Positions 7,831 through 15,265 of a stretch of 60,489 bases of DNA are shown here, piece by piece (positions within the stretch are counted from its first letter, which is position 1; every line of letters begins with the position of its first letter). Origin of the DNA: Novispirillum itersonii. Its GTDB lineage: Bacteria > Pseudomonadota > Alphaproteobacteria > Rhodospirillales > Rhodospirillaceae. The translations under genes were made by a program, and so were the position numbers. The stretch is taken from the NCBI RefSeq assembly GCF_014205675.1, contig NZ_JACIIX010000006.1:1-60489 (forward strand), given 5' to 3'. The notes beneath the pieces were generated by a model that did not search any database, was not told the origin of the DNA, and saw nothing but the letters and a program-made list of their open reading frames with translations.

Positions 7831-9255
7831 ATGACCGCGCAGGATCATACCGCACTGTGGCAGACGGTGGACGCCCATCAGAATCGGCTGACCGCCCTGA
7901 GTGATCAGGTCTGGAGCACGCCGGAAGTCTGTTACACCGAAGTGCAGTCCGCTGCCGCCCATCGGGCCGAGCTGCTGCACCATGGGTTCCGGGTGACGCA
8001 GGGCGTTGCCGGGATTGAAACCGCCCTGATCGCCGAGGCGGGGGAGGGCGGCCCGGTGATTGCCTTCCTCGGGGAATATGATGCCCTGCCGGGCCTGAGC
8101 CAGCAGGCCGGGCTGTGCCAGCATCAGCCGGTGGAACCCGGCGGCAACGGCCATGGCTGCGGCCATAATCTGCTGGGATCCGGCGCGATGCTGGCGGCGG
8201 TGGCCCTGAAGGATTTTCTGGCGGAAAACGGCCTGCCCGGGCGGGTGCGTTATTACGGCTGCCCGGCGGAGGAAGGCGGGGCGGCCAAGACTTTCATGGT
8301 CCGCGACGGGGCATTCCGGGATGTGGATATCGCCATTTCGTGGCATCCCTACAGCTTCTGGGAAGTGGCTCCGGCGCTGTCGCTGGCCAATACCCGCGCC
8401 GATTTCTTTTTCACCGGGCGGACGGCCCATGCCTCAGCCTCGCCGCATCTGGGCCGCAGTGCGCTGGATGCGGTGGAGCTGATGAACGTCGGTGTCAATT
8501 ACATGCGGGAACATATGCCGTCTGACGCCCGCGTGCATTATGCCCTGCTCGACGCCGGGGGCATTGCCCCCAATGTGGTGCAGGCCCGCGCCCATGTCCG
8601 CTATTCGATCCGGGCGATGGATCTTCAGGGCATGCTGGATCTGGTGGAGCGGGTCCACAAGATCGCGCAGGGGGCGGCCCTGATGACCGAAACCAGCGTG
8701 CGGATGCAGATTATCAGCGCGGTGTCCAACACACTGGGCAACCGCCCGCTGGAGGAAGCCCTGCATGCGGTGATGGCGGAGCTGGGGCCGCCGCCGTTTG
8801 ATGATCAGGACCGCGCCTATGCCGAAGGCATCCGCGCCACCCTGTCGGACAAGGATATCGCCTCGGTCTATCAGGCGATCGGCATGCCCCGGCGCGCTGT
8901 GCCGCTGGCTGATTTTCTGGTGCCGCTGGATACACCGCGCAAGCCGCTGATCGGCTCCACCGATGTCGGGGATGTCAGCTGGGTGGTGCCGACGGTGCAG
9001 GTGCATGCCCCGACGGTGGCGATCGGTACGCCGTTCCATACCTGGCAGGTGGTGGCGCAGGGGAAGTCCCCGGGGGCGCATAAGGCAATGGTTCACGCCG
9101 CCAAGGCGATGGCGGCCACCGGACTGGCGGCTGTCCGCGATCCGGCCCTGATCACGGCGGCCAAGGCGGCGCTGGCGGCGCAGACGGCGGAAACCCCCTA
9201 TGTCTGCCCGGTGGGGCCGGAGGTGATGCCGCCGCTGGAGATGTCGCGGCGGTGA
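7831..9255 (+). CDS. M20 family amidohydrolase (AbgB-like)
   Basis: A 474-residue metallohydrolase of the M20D group, resembling the p-aminobenzoyl-glutamate hydrolase B subunit. The metal-binding stretch NGHGCGHNLLG and the catalytic glutamates in CPAEEGGAAK are present, as is a dimerisation-domain segment with FTGRTAHASASPHLGR. Start ATG 7831 follows a GAAGGGA site; an upstream in-frame ATG at 7777 would add 18 poorly conserved residues. It is the last gene of the importer operon, 112 bp after the hydrolase, and hydrolyses N-acyl amino acids or similar amides in the cytoplasm. Its last 58 bp overlap the end of the convergent methyltransferase gene. Confidence 0.88.
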   Translation: MTAQDHTALWQTVDAHQNRLTALSDQVWSTPEVCYTEVQSAAAHRAELLHHGFRVTQGVAGIETALIAEAGEGGPVIAFLGEYDALPGLSQQAGLCQHQPVEPGGNGHGCGHNLLGSGAMLAAVALKDFLAENGLPGRVRYYGCPAEEGGAAKTFMVRDGAFRDVDIAISWHPYSFWEVAPALSLANTRADFFFTGRTAHASASPHLGRSALDAVELMNVGVNYMREHMPSDARVHYALLDAGGIAPNVVQARAHVRYSIRAMDLQGMLDLVERVHKIAQGAALMTETSVRMQIISAVSNTLGNRPLEEALHAVMAELGPPPFDDQDRAYAEGIRATLSDKDIASVYQAIGMPRRAVPLADFLVPLDTPRKPLIGSTDVGDVSWVVPTVQVHAPTVAIGTPFHTWQVVAQGKSPGAHKAMVHAAKAMAATGLAAVRDPALITAAKAALAAQTAETPYVCPVGPEVMPPLEMSRR

Positions 9256-10037
9256 TCGGCGACGGCAGGCCCCGGAGAGACGGGGCCTGTCTGCTCTTTG
9301 CGCCGGAACAGGACGATATCCCGTTCCGGCTGCGGCTTCAGGCGATCATCGGCCCCATAGAGCGGATTCCGGGGATCGTGGCGGGTGGTGGCACAGGGCT
9401 CGAACTTTGCGGCGACAGCGGTCTCGGTGAAGTCCAGATGATTATTGGTCATGCACAGGAAACCACCGGGCCGCACCCGTCCGGCCAGCCCGGTCACCGT
9501 TTTCTCAAAGTCAGCGAAGCGCAGGCGGTGGGAACAGCGGGCAGGGGCGGCTTCCAGATCGTGGTGCCGGAAGACTGACATGGCGAGGACGATATCAAAC
9601 GGCGGCAGGTCCGGCGGCAGACAGTCGGCTGAGGCCCCCTGAAACAGCTGTAGCCGCCCCTGCTGCCGCAGGGATGACAGCCGCTCCGCCGCGATGGCCA
9701 GACGGGGGGCGCTGATGTCGATCCCGGTCATCAGGCTGCCGGGGAAGTGACTGTCCAGCGTCAGCAGTTCCTCCCCGGTGGAGCAGCCGAAGGAGAGCAG
9801 ACGCAGGGGCCGGGGGGCGTCCTGAACCAGCGCTTTCACTTCCCTGAGAATATGGGGGTAGCGGTTGGGGACGGTGAAGCCGGACGGCTGGAACAGGTTG
9901 TCGGGCCGGATCCGTTGCAGGCGGGCGCTTTCCCGCTCTTCGGCACTCCGGCCAAAATGGTGGGACCGCAGCAGCCTGAGGGCGCGGATGCCGGGAAGAA
10001 GCCTGATCCGGATTCCGAGATGTTTCGCAAAACCCAT
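9198..10037 (-). CDS. Class I SAM-dependent methyltransferase, CheR-like core
   Basis: A 279-residue protein. The SAM-binding motif I is visible at RLLSFGCSTGEELLTL, the acidic end of strand 2 at MTGIDISAPRLAIA, and a motif around FDIVLAMSVFRHHDLE. CheR-type and related methyltransferases share the FGCSTGEE variant, but no receptor-binding extension is seen, so calling it a chemotaxis enzyme would be a guess. It ends inside the 3' end of the M20 gene (tail-to-tail overlap 9198-9255); the last 20 or so residues are low in hydrophobic content and may be a recent readthrough extension. It lies 48 bp downstream of the MocR-type regulator and may share its transcript. Confidence 0.75.
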   Translation of the reverse strand: MGFAKHLGIRIRLLPGIRALRLLRSHHFGRSAEERESARLQRIRPDNLFQPSGFTVPNRYPHILREVKALVQDAPRPLRLLSFGCSTGEELLTLDSHFPGSLMTGIDISAPRLAIAAERLSSLRQQGRLQLFQGASADCLPPDLPPFDIVLAMSVFRHHDLEAAPARCSHRLRFADFEKTVTGLAGRVRPGGFLCMTNNHLDFTETAVAAKFEPCATTRHDPRNPLYGADDRLKPQPERDIVLFRRKEQTGPVSPGPAVADHRRDISSGGITSGPTGQT

Positions 10038-10085
10038 GTCTGTTTTTCCCCTGCTATGGCCGCCACACTGCCCTGTCCGGACCGG

Positions 10086-11534
10086 TCAGGCAAGCATGCG
10101 GTGGGCCTGTGCCAGCAGGGTGACGGCGCGGTCAGCCTCGGCTTCGGTCAGGGCGGCAAAGCCGATGCGGAAGGCCTGTGGCGGCGGTGTTGCCGGATCA
10201 AGGCAGAACGAGGCCCCCGGCCGCACCGCCAGCCCCAGCCGCCGCGCCGCCGTTGCCCAGTCCTGCGCCGGGCTGCCGTCGGTGACTGTGGCCCACAGGG
10301 CCAGCCCGCCCGCCGGGGGACGCACCTCCAGCACTGTGCCGAACGTTTCCTCCAGCCGCCGGATCATGTGGTCGCGGCGGGCCTGATAGATCCGCCGCGC
10401 CTTGCGGGTATGGCGGGCCAGCTCACCGTCGCGGATCAGGGCGGCAACGGCGGCTTCCAGCGGGGTATCCCCCTGCCGGTCGATGGCATCGCGGCGTTCC
10501 GCCATGCGGTGCAGCAGGGCGGGCGGGGCGGCGGCATAGCCCAGCCGCAGGGTCGGGGCCAGCACCTTTGACAGCGACCCGACATAGATCACCGCCACCG
10601 CGTCCTGCCCCGGTCCGCTGCGGGCGGCCAGCGGCAGCACCGGGCGGCCGTCAAAGCGGTAATCGTGGTCGTAGTCGTCCTCTATCAGAACCAGACGGTG
10701 GCGGGCGGCGACCTCCAGCAGGCGCAGGCGGCGGTCGGCGGCCAGTGTCACCGTGGTCGGATACTGGTGGTGCGGGGTGACGTAAACCGCCTGTAACCCC
10801 GGATCGCTTGCCGCCAGCCGGGCAAGGGTTTCCACATCCAGTCCGGCGGCATCGACCGGCACCGGCAGAACCCGGGCCCCGGCGGCGCGGAAGGCGGCGG
10901 TGGCCTGCGGGTAGCCGGGGTCCTCAACCGCAATCGCCCCGCCGGGGGAGACTGCGGCACTGGCAGCCAGATACAGCGCCATCTGGCTGCCCCGGGTCAT
11001 CAGCAGATCATACCGGTCCGGCGACAGGCCGCGGTCGGTGGCCAGCAGATGCTGCACGGCCTGACGGACCTGTGGCAGGCCACGCGGATCGCCGTAGCCG
11101 TCACCGTAGGGATCCCGTCCTGACAGCAGGGCACGGCGAAAGGCGCGGGCCAGATCGGCGGCGGGCATCAGGCGGGGATCGGGCACCCCGTCGGACAGGT
11201 GCAGCCGGGCCGGGGGGGCGGTGTCGTCCGGCGGTTCCGGCGGTGTGGTCCGGGGCCGGGGCGGCTGACTGTCGGGCAGGGTGGCGGTGACAAAGGTGCC
11301 GCGCGACGGCTGCGGGGTCAGCCAGCCCTGGGCGATGGCTTCCCGGAAGGCGGCATCAACGGTGTTGCGGTGCAGCCCCAAATCCCTCGCCAGAGCCCGG
11401 CTGCCGGGCAGACGGTCTCCCGGCTTCAGCCGTCCGTCGGTGATGGCGGCGATGATGGCATCACACAGCCGCACGAACACCGGGCGGCTGCTGCCGGGGC
11501 CGGTTGCGGACAGGTCAAATTGAATCAGATGCAT
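10086..11534 (-). CDS. MocR-type (GntR HTH plus aminotransferase) transcriptional regulator
   Basis: A 482-residue fusion of an N-terminal GntR winged helix (residues ~15-80, including KPGDRLPGSRALARDLGLHRNT) to a fold-type I aminotransferase domain (from ~110). The PLP lysine is in VGSLSKVLAPTLRLGY, and the family segments DDYDHDYRFDGRP and ATVTDGSPAQDW are present. MocR/PdxR proteins are PLP-binding regulators, often of PLP synthesis or amino-compound metabolism. Divergent at 11638 is a glutamine amidotransferase, whose class overlaps with PdxT only in chemistry. The target is not evident from sequence. Confidence 0.9.
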   Translation of the reverse strand: MHLIQFDLSATGPGSSRPVFVRLCDAIIAAITDGRLKPGDRLPGSRALARDLGLHRNTVDAAFREAIAQGWLTPQPSRGTFVTATLPDSQPPRPRTTPPEPPDDTAPPARLHLSDGVPDPRLMPAADLARAFRRALLSGRDPYGDGYGDPRGLPQVRQAVQHLLATDRGLSPDRYDLLMTRGSQMALYLAASAAVSPGGAIAVEDPGYPQATAAFRAAGARVLPVPVDAAGLDVETLARLAASDPGLQAVYVTPHHQYPTTVTLAADRRLRLLEVAARHRLVLIEDDYDHDYRFDGRPVLPLAARSGPGQDAVAVIYVGSLSKVLAPTLRLGYAAAPPALLHRMAERRDAIDRQGDTPLEAAVAALIRDGELARHTRKARRIYQARRDHMIRRLEETFGTVLEVRPPAGGLALWATVTDGSPAQDWATAARRLGLAVRPGASFCLDPATPPPQAFRIGFAALTEAEADRAVTLLAQAHRMLA

Positions 11535-11637
11535 GCAACCGGCCTGTCAGAAATATCAGAACCGGCACTTTATCACAGGCCGGTGGCCGGGTAGCAGTGG
11601 GAATGTTCTCCCTGATATGTCCTGACAGGATCCGCCG

Positions 11638-12339
11638 ATGCTGAAAACCGCCGTTGCCATCCGCCATGTTGGCTTTGAAGACCTTGGCACCTTTGCCCCG
11701 GTGCTGGCCGCCGCCGGGTATACCGTGCATTACTACGATGCCGGGGTCGATGATCTGTGGACGCTGGACCCGGTGAAGACTCCGCTGCTGATCGTGCTCG
11801 GTGGCCCGGTCGGGGTGGGGGATACCGCAGCCTATCCGGTGCTGGCGGAAGAAATCGCCCTGCTGCGCACCCGGATACAGGCCGGGGCGCCGACGCTGGG
11901 CATCTGTCTGGGTGCGCAGCTGATGGCGGCGGCGCTGGGGGCACGGGTGGCCCCGACCGGCCGCAAGGAGATCGGGTTTTCCGCCCTGACCCTGACCGAT
12001 GCCGGACGGTACGGCCCGTTGCGGCATCTGGACGGGGTGCCGGTGCTGCACTGGCATGGCGATATGTTCGATATTCCCGACGGAGCGGTGCGGCTGGCCA
12101 GCACGCCGCTGTGTGCCAATCAGGCGTTTGCGGCGGGGAAGAACACCCTTGGCCTGCAATTTCACCCGGAGGCCGATGCCACCCGGCTGGAACACTGGCT
12201 GATCGGCCATGCGGCGGAGCTGGCGGCGGCAGGGATTGATCCGCGTGACCTGCGGGAACAGGCCGGATGGCGCGGGGCGGCCCTGCGGCAGGCCGGGCAG
12301 GCGATGCTGAAAGAGTGGCTGGAAGGACTGGATCCATGA
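11638..12339 (+). CDS. Class I glutamine amidotransferase-like protein
   Basis: A 233-residue stand-alone GATase1-domain protein of the GMP-synthase-like group. The nucleophile elbow GICLGAQL places the catalytic Cys at residue 90; His176 and Glu178 in LQFHPEAD complete the triad. Stand-alone members of this group are related to gamma-glutamyl-compound hydrolases and to amidotransferase subunits; no synthase partner is adjacent. The gene is divergent from the MocR-type regulator, with about 100 bp between starts, so it is a plausible target. It overlaps the following MOSC gene by 4 bp. The physiological amide substrate is unknown. Confidence 0.87.
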   Translation: MLKTAVAIRHVGFEDLGTFAPVLAAAGYTVHYYDAGVDDLWTLDPVKTPLLIVLGGPVGVGDTAAYPVLAEEIALLRTRIQAGAPTLGICLGAQLMAAALGARVAPTGRKEIGFSALTLTDAGRYGPLRHLDGVPVLHWHGDMFDIPDGAVRLASTPLCANQAFAAGKNTLGLQFHPEADATRLEHWLIGHAAELAAAGIDPRDLREQAGWRGAALRQAGQAMLKEWLEGLDP

Positions 12340-13046
12340 CAGAGACGCCGGTTATCACCCCGCTTTCTGCCCTGCTGACCGGGCCGGTTGCGCCCCTCAG
12401 CAGCCCCGATGGCACACGCACGGTGCCAAGCGGCATCGCCAAAACCCCGGTGTCATCCCCGCTGTGGCTGGGGCCGACCGGGTTCAGCGGCGACGGTCAG
12501 GGCGATATCCGGCACCACGGCGGGCCGGAAAAGGCGGTGCATCATTACCCCTTCGACCATTATCCGCGCTGGCAGGCCGATCTGGGGCCACACCCGCTGC
12601 TGCGGGCTGCCGGGGCCTTCGGCGAGAACCTGTCAACGCTGGGGCTGGATGAAACCACGGTGGCGGTGGGGGATGTGTTCCGTCTGGGTGCGGCGCTGGT
12701 GCAGGTGTCGCAGGGGCGGCAGCCGTGCTTCCGGCTGAACCTGCGCTTCGGGCGGGCCGATATGGCGCGGCGGGTGCAGGGCAGCGGCCGCACCGGCTGG
12801 TATTACCGGGTGCTGGAGCCGGGCACTGTTTCCCCCGGCGACACTCTGGCTCTGGTGGACCGGATTGCCCCGGCATGGCCGCTGTCGCGCCTGTGGCGGA
12901 CCCTGTATGCCGATCCGCTGAACCGGGGAGAGTTGCAGCGGATTGCCGCGCTGACTCCGCTGGCGGAAAACTGGCGGGCACTGGCGGCCCGGCGGCTTGA
13001 CAGTGGCGGGGTGGAAGACTGGGGGCGGCGGCTGGATGGCCCCTGA
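12336..13046 (+). CDS. MOSC-domain protein (YiiM-like)
   Basis: A 236-residue protein with a MOSC beta-barrel: GDGQGDIRHHGGPEKAVHHYP early, GENLSTLG in the middle, and the conserved cysteine in QGRQPCFRLN. MOSC proteins bind or transfer sulfur or oxygen via the molybdenum cofactor; YiiM-like members reduce N-hydroxylated compounds. The start ATG 12336 overlaps the upstream stop (ATGA), which argues against an in-frame start 69 bp earlier. It is co-expressed with the amidotransferase. The next 230 bp contain a possible small RNA and a strong terminator. Which reaction it performs is not clear. Confidence 0.88.
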   Translation: MTETPVITPLSALLTGPVAPLSSPDGTRTVPSGIAKTPVSSPLWLGPTGFSGDGQGDIRHHGGPEKAVHHYPFDHYPRWQADLGPHPLLRAAGAFGENLSTLGLDETTVAVGDVFRLGAALVQVSQGRQPCFRLNLRFGRADMARRVQGSGRTGWYYRVLEPGTVSPGDTLALVDRIAPAWPLSRLWRTLYADPLNRGELQRIAALTPLAENWRALAARRLDSGGVEDWGRRLDGP

Positions 13047-13146
13047 CCGGCAGAAAAACCGGAGAGGGGAAGAAAAAATCCGCTGCCCGGATTTCGCCGC
13101 AATCCGTTCAGACAGCGTTCAGGCGGACAGGGGTAATTTCAGTCCT

Positions 13147-13309
13147 GTAAGCGCTTCCCCTCCCTTCCCTGTCTGGCGCTTACGGAACACATCTTATCCC
13201 TGACTTCTTGTGTGTTTGACTGCTCTCTCCTCCCTGTCTGATGACATCTGTCTGTTATTTTATCCTGTCCCCAGAAGACGGCTCCGGTCCCCCTCCGGAG
13301 CCGTTTTTT
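13147..13309 (+). ncRNA. Candidate small RNA with two CU-rich anti-SD segments
   Basis: Non-coding DNA after the MOSC gene. A perfect 8-bp stem (GTAAGCGC at 13147-13154, GCGCTTAC at 13176-13183) presents a 21-base loop containing CCCCTCCC. A second pyrimidine run, CTCTCTCCTCCC, lies at about 13223-13234. The element ends in an intrinsic terminator at 13279-13309. CU-rich loops complementary to Shine-Dalgarno sequences are typical of several alphaproteobacterial regulatory RNAs. The 5' end and promoter were not identified. It could instead be the structured 3' UTR of the MOSC transcript. Confidence 0.5.
13279..13309 (+). terminator. Intrinsic terminator
   Basis: CGGCTCCGG (13279-13287) and CCGGAGCCG (13295-13303) form a perfect 9-bp stem with a 7-base loop, followed directly by six T. 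It is oriented for plus-strand transcription, so it ends the MOSC transcript and/or the candidate small RNA, not the LysR gene to its right. Confidence 0.9.
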
Positions 13310-13328
13310 CGTGCTTCCGGGCAGAGCG

Positions 13329-14240
13329 TCAGGCGTGGTTGGGGCAGGCGGCGTGGACCGTGCTGCGGATCAGATCGCGCAGCCAGCGATGGGCGGGGGA
13401 GGCGGTGTCACGCACATGCCAGATCATATGCATCGACAGCAGCGGTACCGGAAACGGCAGCGGGCAGACCCCGAACCCGGCAAGGCTGAAGTGCCGCGAC
13501 AGCTCCATGGTGGCGACCACCAGATCACTGCCGCGCAGAAAGGCGGGCAGGGCGGAAAAATTCGGCAACTGAAGCACCACCTGCCGCCGGTGCCCCTGCT
13601 GGGCCAGCGCGGCATCAATGGCGGTGGCCTCATCATCGCCATAGACAACGGTCACGTGCCGGGCCGCCAGATAATCCGGCAGGGTTTCCGGTGCCGGGCG
13701 GCAGGCCGGATCGTAGAAGCAGGCCATCCGGTCTTCATACAGCAGGCTGCGCATCAGGTCGGGGTAGTCCGGCCCCTTGGGGGTGATCAATAGGTCGCAG
13801 TCACGGTTGCGCAGCATCTCTCCGCCGCTGTTGCCCGAGGTCTTGATGCGCAGGCGCACCCCCGGGGCCTCCTGCTGAAGGCGGTGGAACACCGGCGGCA
13901 GCACCATGTCACGCTGGTAATCGTTGGCGGCAATCACAAACTTCCGGGTGGAGGTGGCGGGGTCAAACGCCGGTTCCTGCCCCATGCTTTCCAGAGCTGT
14001 CAGGGCTTCCCGCGCCAGCGGGGCCAGCGACAGGGCGTGCTCGGTCGGTTCCAGCCCGCGCCCGGCCCGGACGAACAGCGGATCCCCCAGCACACCGCGC
14101 AGCCGCTCCAGCGCATGGCTGACCGCCGACTGGGTCAACCCGGTCTGACGGGCGGTGGCGGTGGCTGACCGGGTTTCCAGCAGCGACAGCAGCAGCCGCA
14201 GCGACCGGCCATCGAGATCAAGGTAATGAAGCTTTCTCAT
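13329..14240 (-). CDS. LysR-family transcriptional regulator
   Basis: A 303-residue LysR protein. The N-terminal helix-turn-helix includes RSATATARQTGLTQSAVSHALERLRGVLGDPLFVR, recognisable as the winged helix plus the start of the linker helix. The C-terminal co-inducer-binding domain follows. ATG 14240 gives the usual LysR N terminus; the open frame continues upstream but lacks family resemblance there. It is divergent from a flavodoxin-like quinone reductase at 14353, 112 bp apart, the standard arrangement of a LysR regulator with its target. The inducer is likely a quinone or other electrophile, by analogy with the target. Confidence 0.88.
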   Translation of the reverse strand: MRKLHYLDLDGRSLRLLLSLLETRSATATARQTGLTQSAVSHALERLRGVLGDPLFVRAGRGLEPTEHALSLAPLAREALTALESMGQEPAFDPATSTRKFVIAANDYQRDMVLPPVFHRLQQEAPGVRLRIKTSGNSGGEMLRNRDCDLLITPKGPDYPDLMRSLLYEDRMACFYDPACRPAPETLPDYLAARHVTVVYGDDEATAIDAALAQQGHRRQVVLQLPNFSALPAFLRGSDLVVATMELSRHFSLAGFGVCPLPFPVPLLSMHMIWHVRDTASPAHRWLRDLIRSTVHAACPNHA

Positions 14241-14352
14241 GATTGGTATGACGCCGATGCTGTTTCTTTCATGATCTGAAATCGGCAGTGTGGGGTCAAC
14301 AGCAAACCGGGCCGTACCAGCCGACGGATGGCCCCGACGGAGATCCCCGATC

Positions 14353-14943
14353 ATGACCACCCCAGTTACCACTGTCGCCGTTGTCTATCACAGCGGCTAT
14401 GGCCACACCAAAGTTCTGGCCGAGGCCGTTGCCTCTGGCGTTGAGGCCGATGGCACCGCCAAGGCCCTGCTGGTGTCGGTGGATGCCTTTGAAGACCATG
14501 GCGATGCCCTTGATGCCGCTGATGCCATTATCTTCGGGTCCCCGACCTACATGGGCAGCGTGTCCGGTCCGTTCAAAATGTTCATGGATGCCACCTCGGG
14601 CCGCTGGATGGGCCGGAAGTGGTCCGGCAAGCTGGCGGCGGGGTTCACCGTCTCCGCTTCGCGCAGCGGCGATAAAATGGGTACGCTGGTGCAGCTTTCG
14701 GTTTTTGCCGCTCAGCATGGCATGATCTGGGTCGGTCTGGATCTGTTGCCGGGCAACAACAGCAGCAAGGGCAGCGAGAGTGACCTGAACCGTCTCGGCA
14801 GCTTCCTCGGGGTGATGGCGCAGGCCAATGCCGACGAGGGGTCTGATGTTGCCCCGCCGGAGGCTGACCGCCGCACCGCTGCGGTGCTGGGCCAGCGGGT
14901 GGCCGGTCTGGCCGGGCGCTGGGCTGCGGCGCAGGCGGCCTAA
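14353..14943 (+). CDS. Flavodoxin-fold NAD(P)H-quinone reductase (WrbA-like)
   Basis: A 196-residue flavodoxin-fold protein. The phosphate-binding loop of FMN is VVYHSGYGHTKVLAEAV, and the family segment FGSPTYMGSVSGPFKMFMDA follows at residues ~60-80. Members reduce quinones by two electrons in the cytoplasm and so avoid semiquinone radicals. The start at 14353 begins immediately before the flavodoxin strand; the open frame upstream is not conserved-looking. It is divergent from a LysR regulator and followed by a perfect terminator, so it is a single-gene transcript. Confidence 0.87.
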   Translation: MTTPVTTVAVVYHSGYGHTKVLAEAVASGVEADGTAKALLVSVDAFEDHGDALDAADAIIFGSPTYMGSVSGPFKMFMDATSGRWMGRKWSGKLAAGFTVSASRSGDKMGTLVQLSVFAAQHGMIWVGLDLLPGNNSSKGSESDLNRLGSFLGVMAQANADEGSDVAPPEADRRTAAVLGQRVAGLAGRWAAAQAA

Positions 14944-14967
14944 GATCAGGTTTCTGTTTCCCCGCTT

Positions 14968-15002
14968 CCCCGCCGGATGGATGATCCCATCCGGCGGGGT
15001 TT
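14968..15002 (+). terminator. Intrinsic terminator of the flavodoxin gene
   Basis: A 13-bp perfect stem, CCCCGCCGGATGG (14968-14980) with CCATCCGGCGGGG (14987-14999), a 6-base loop and then TTT. It lies 24 bp after the stop codon. Confidence 0.85.
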
Positions 15003-15092
15003 GCCTTTGGCACCCTGAATGCCCTGTTCAGGCCGGGTTCAGGTGGTTGGGGTGATAGTGGTGCCGTTGAATGCTGCCGGGTCCGGCGGGGT

Positions 15093-15205
15093 CTTCTCTC
15101 CCCTCTCTCCTCGTCCCTGTCGGGCCCGGTCCGTTCCGCTCCCTCCTCTTCGACTGAGAAGACACCTTCAAGGCCCGGCGGCTTTCCCTCCGCCGGGCCT
15201 TTTTT
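15093..15205 (+). ncRNA. Second candidate CU-rich small RNA
   Basis: The 263-bp stretch between the flavodoxin terminator and the GGDEF gene has no convincing coding frame. It carries two pyrimidine-rich segments, CTTCTCTCCCCTCTCTCCTC (15093-15112) and CTCCCTCCTCTT (about 15139-15150), then a perfect 11-bp terminator at 15171-15205. A terminator here makes sense only if a transcript starts after the preceding terminator at 15002. The layout (two anti-SD-like CU runs, then a terminator) matches the candidate at 13147-13309. The promoter and exact 5' end are unknown. Confidence 0.5.
15171..15205 (+). terminator. Intrinsic terminator with no plus-strand gene before it
   Basis: AGGCCCGGCGG (15171-15181) pairs perfectly with CCGCCGGGCCT (15190-15200), followed by five T. 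The flavodoxin gene already has its own terminator 170 bp upstream, so this one implies a separate short transcript. Confidence 0.88.
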
Positions 15206-15265
15206 CCGTCTGTCGGGCAGGATCAGTGATGCCGGGGCCGCAGGGTTAAGAAAACGGGGCAGGTC

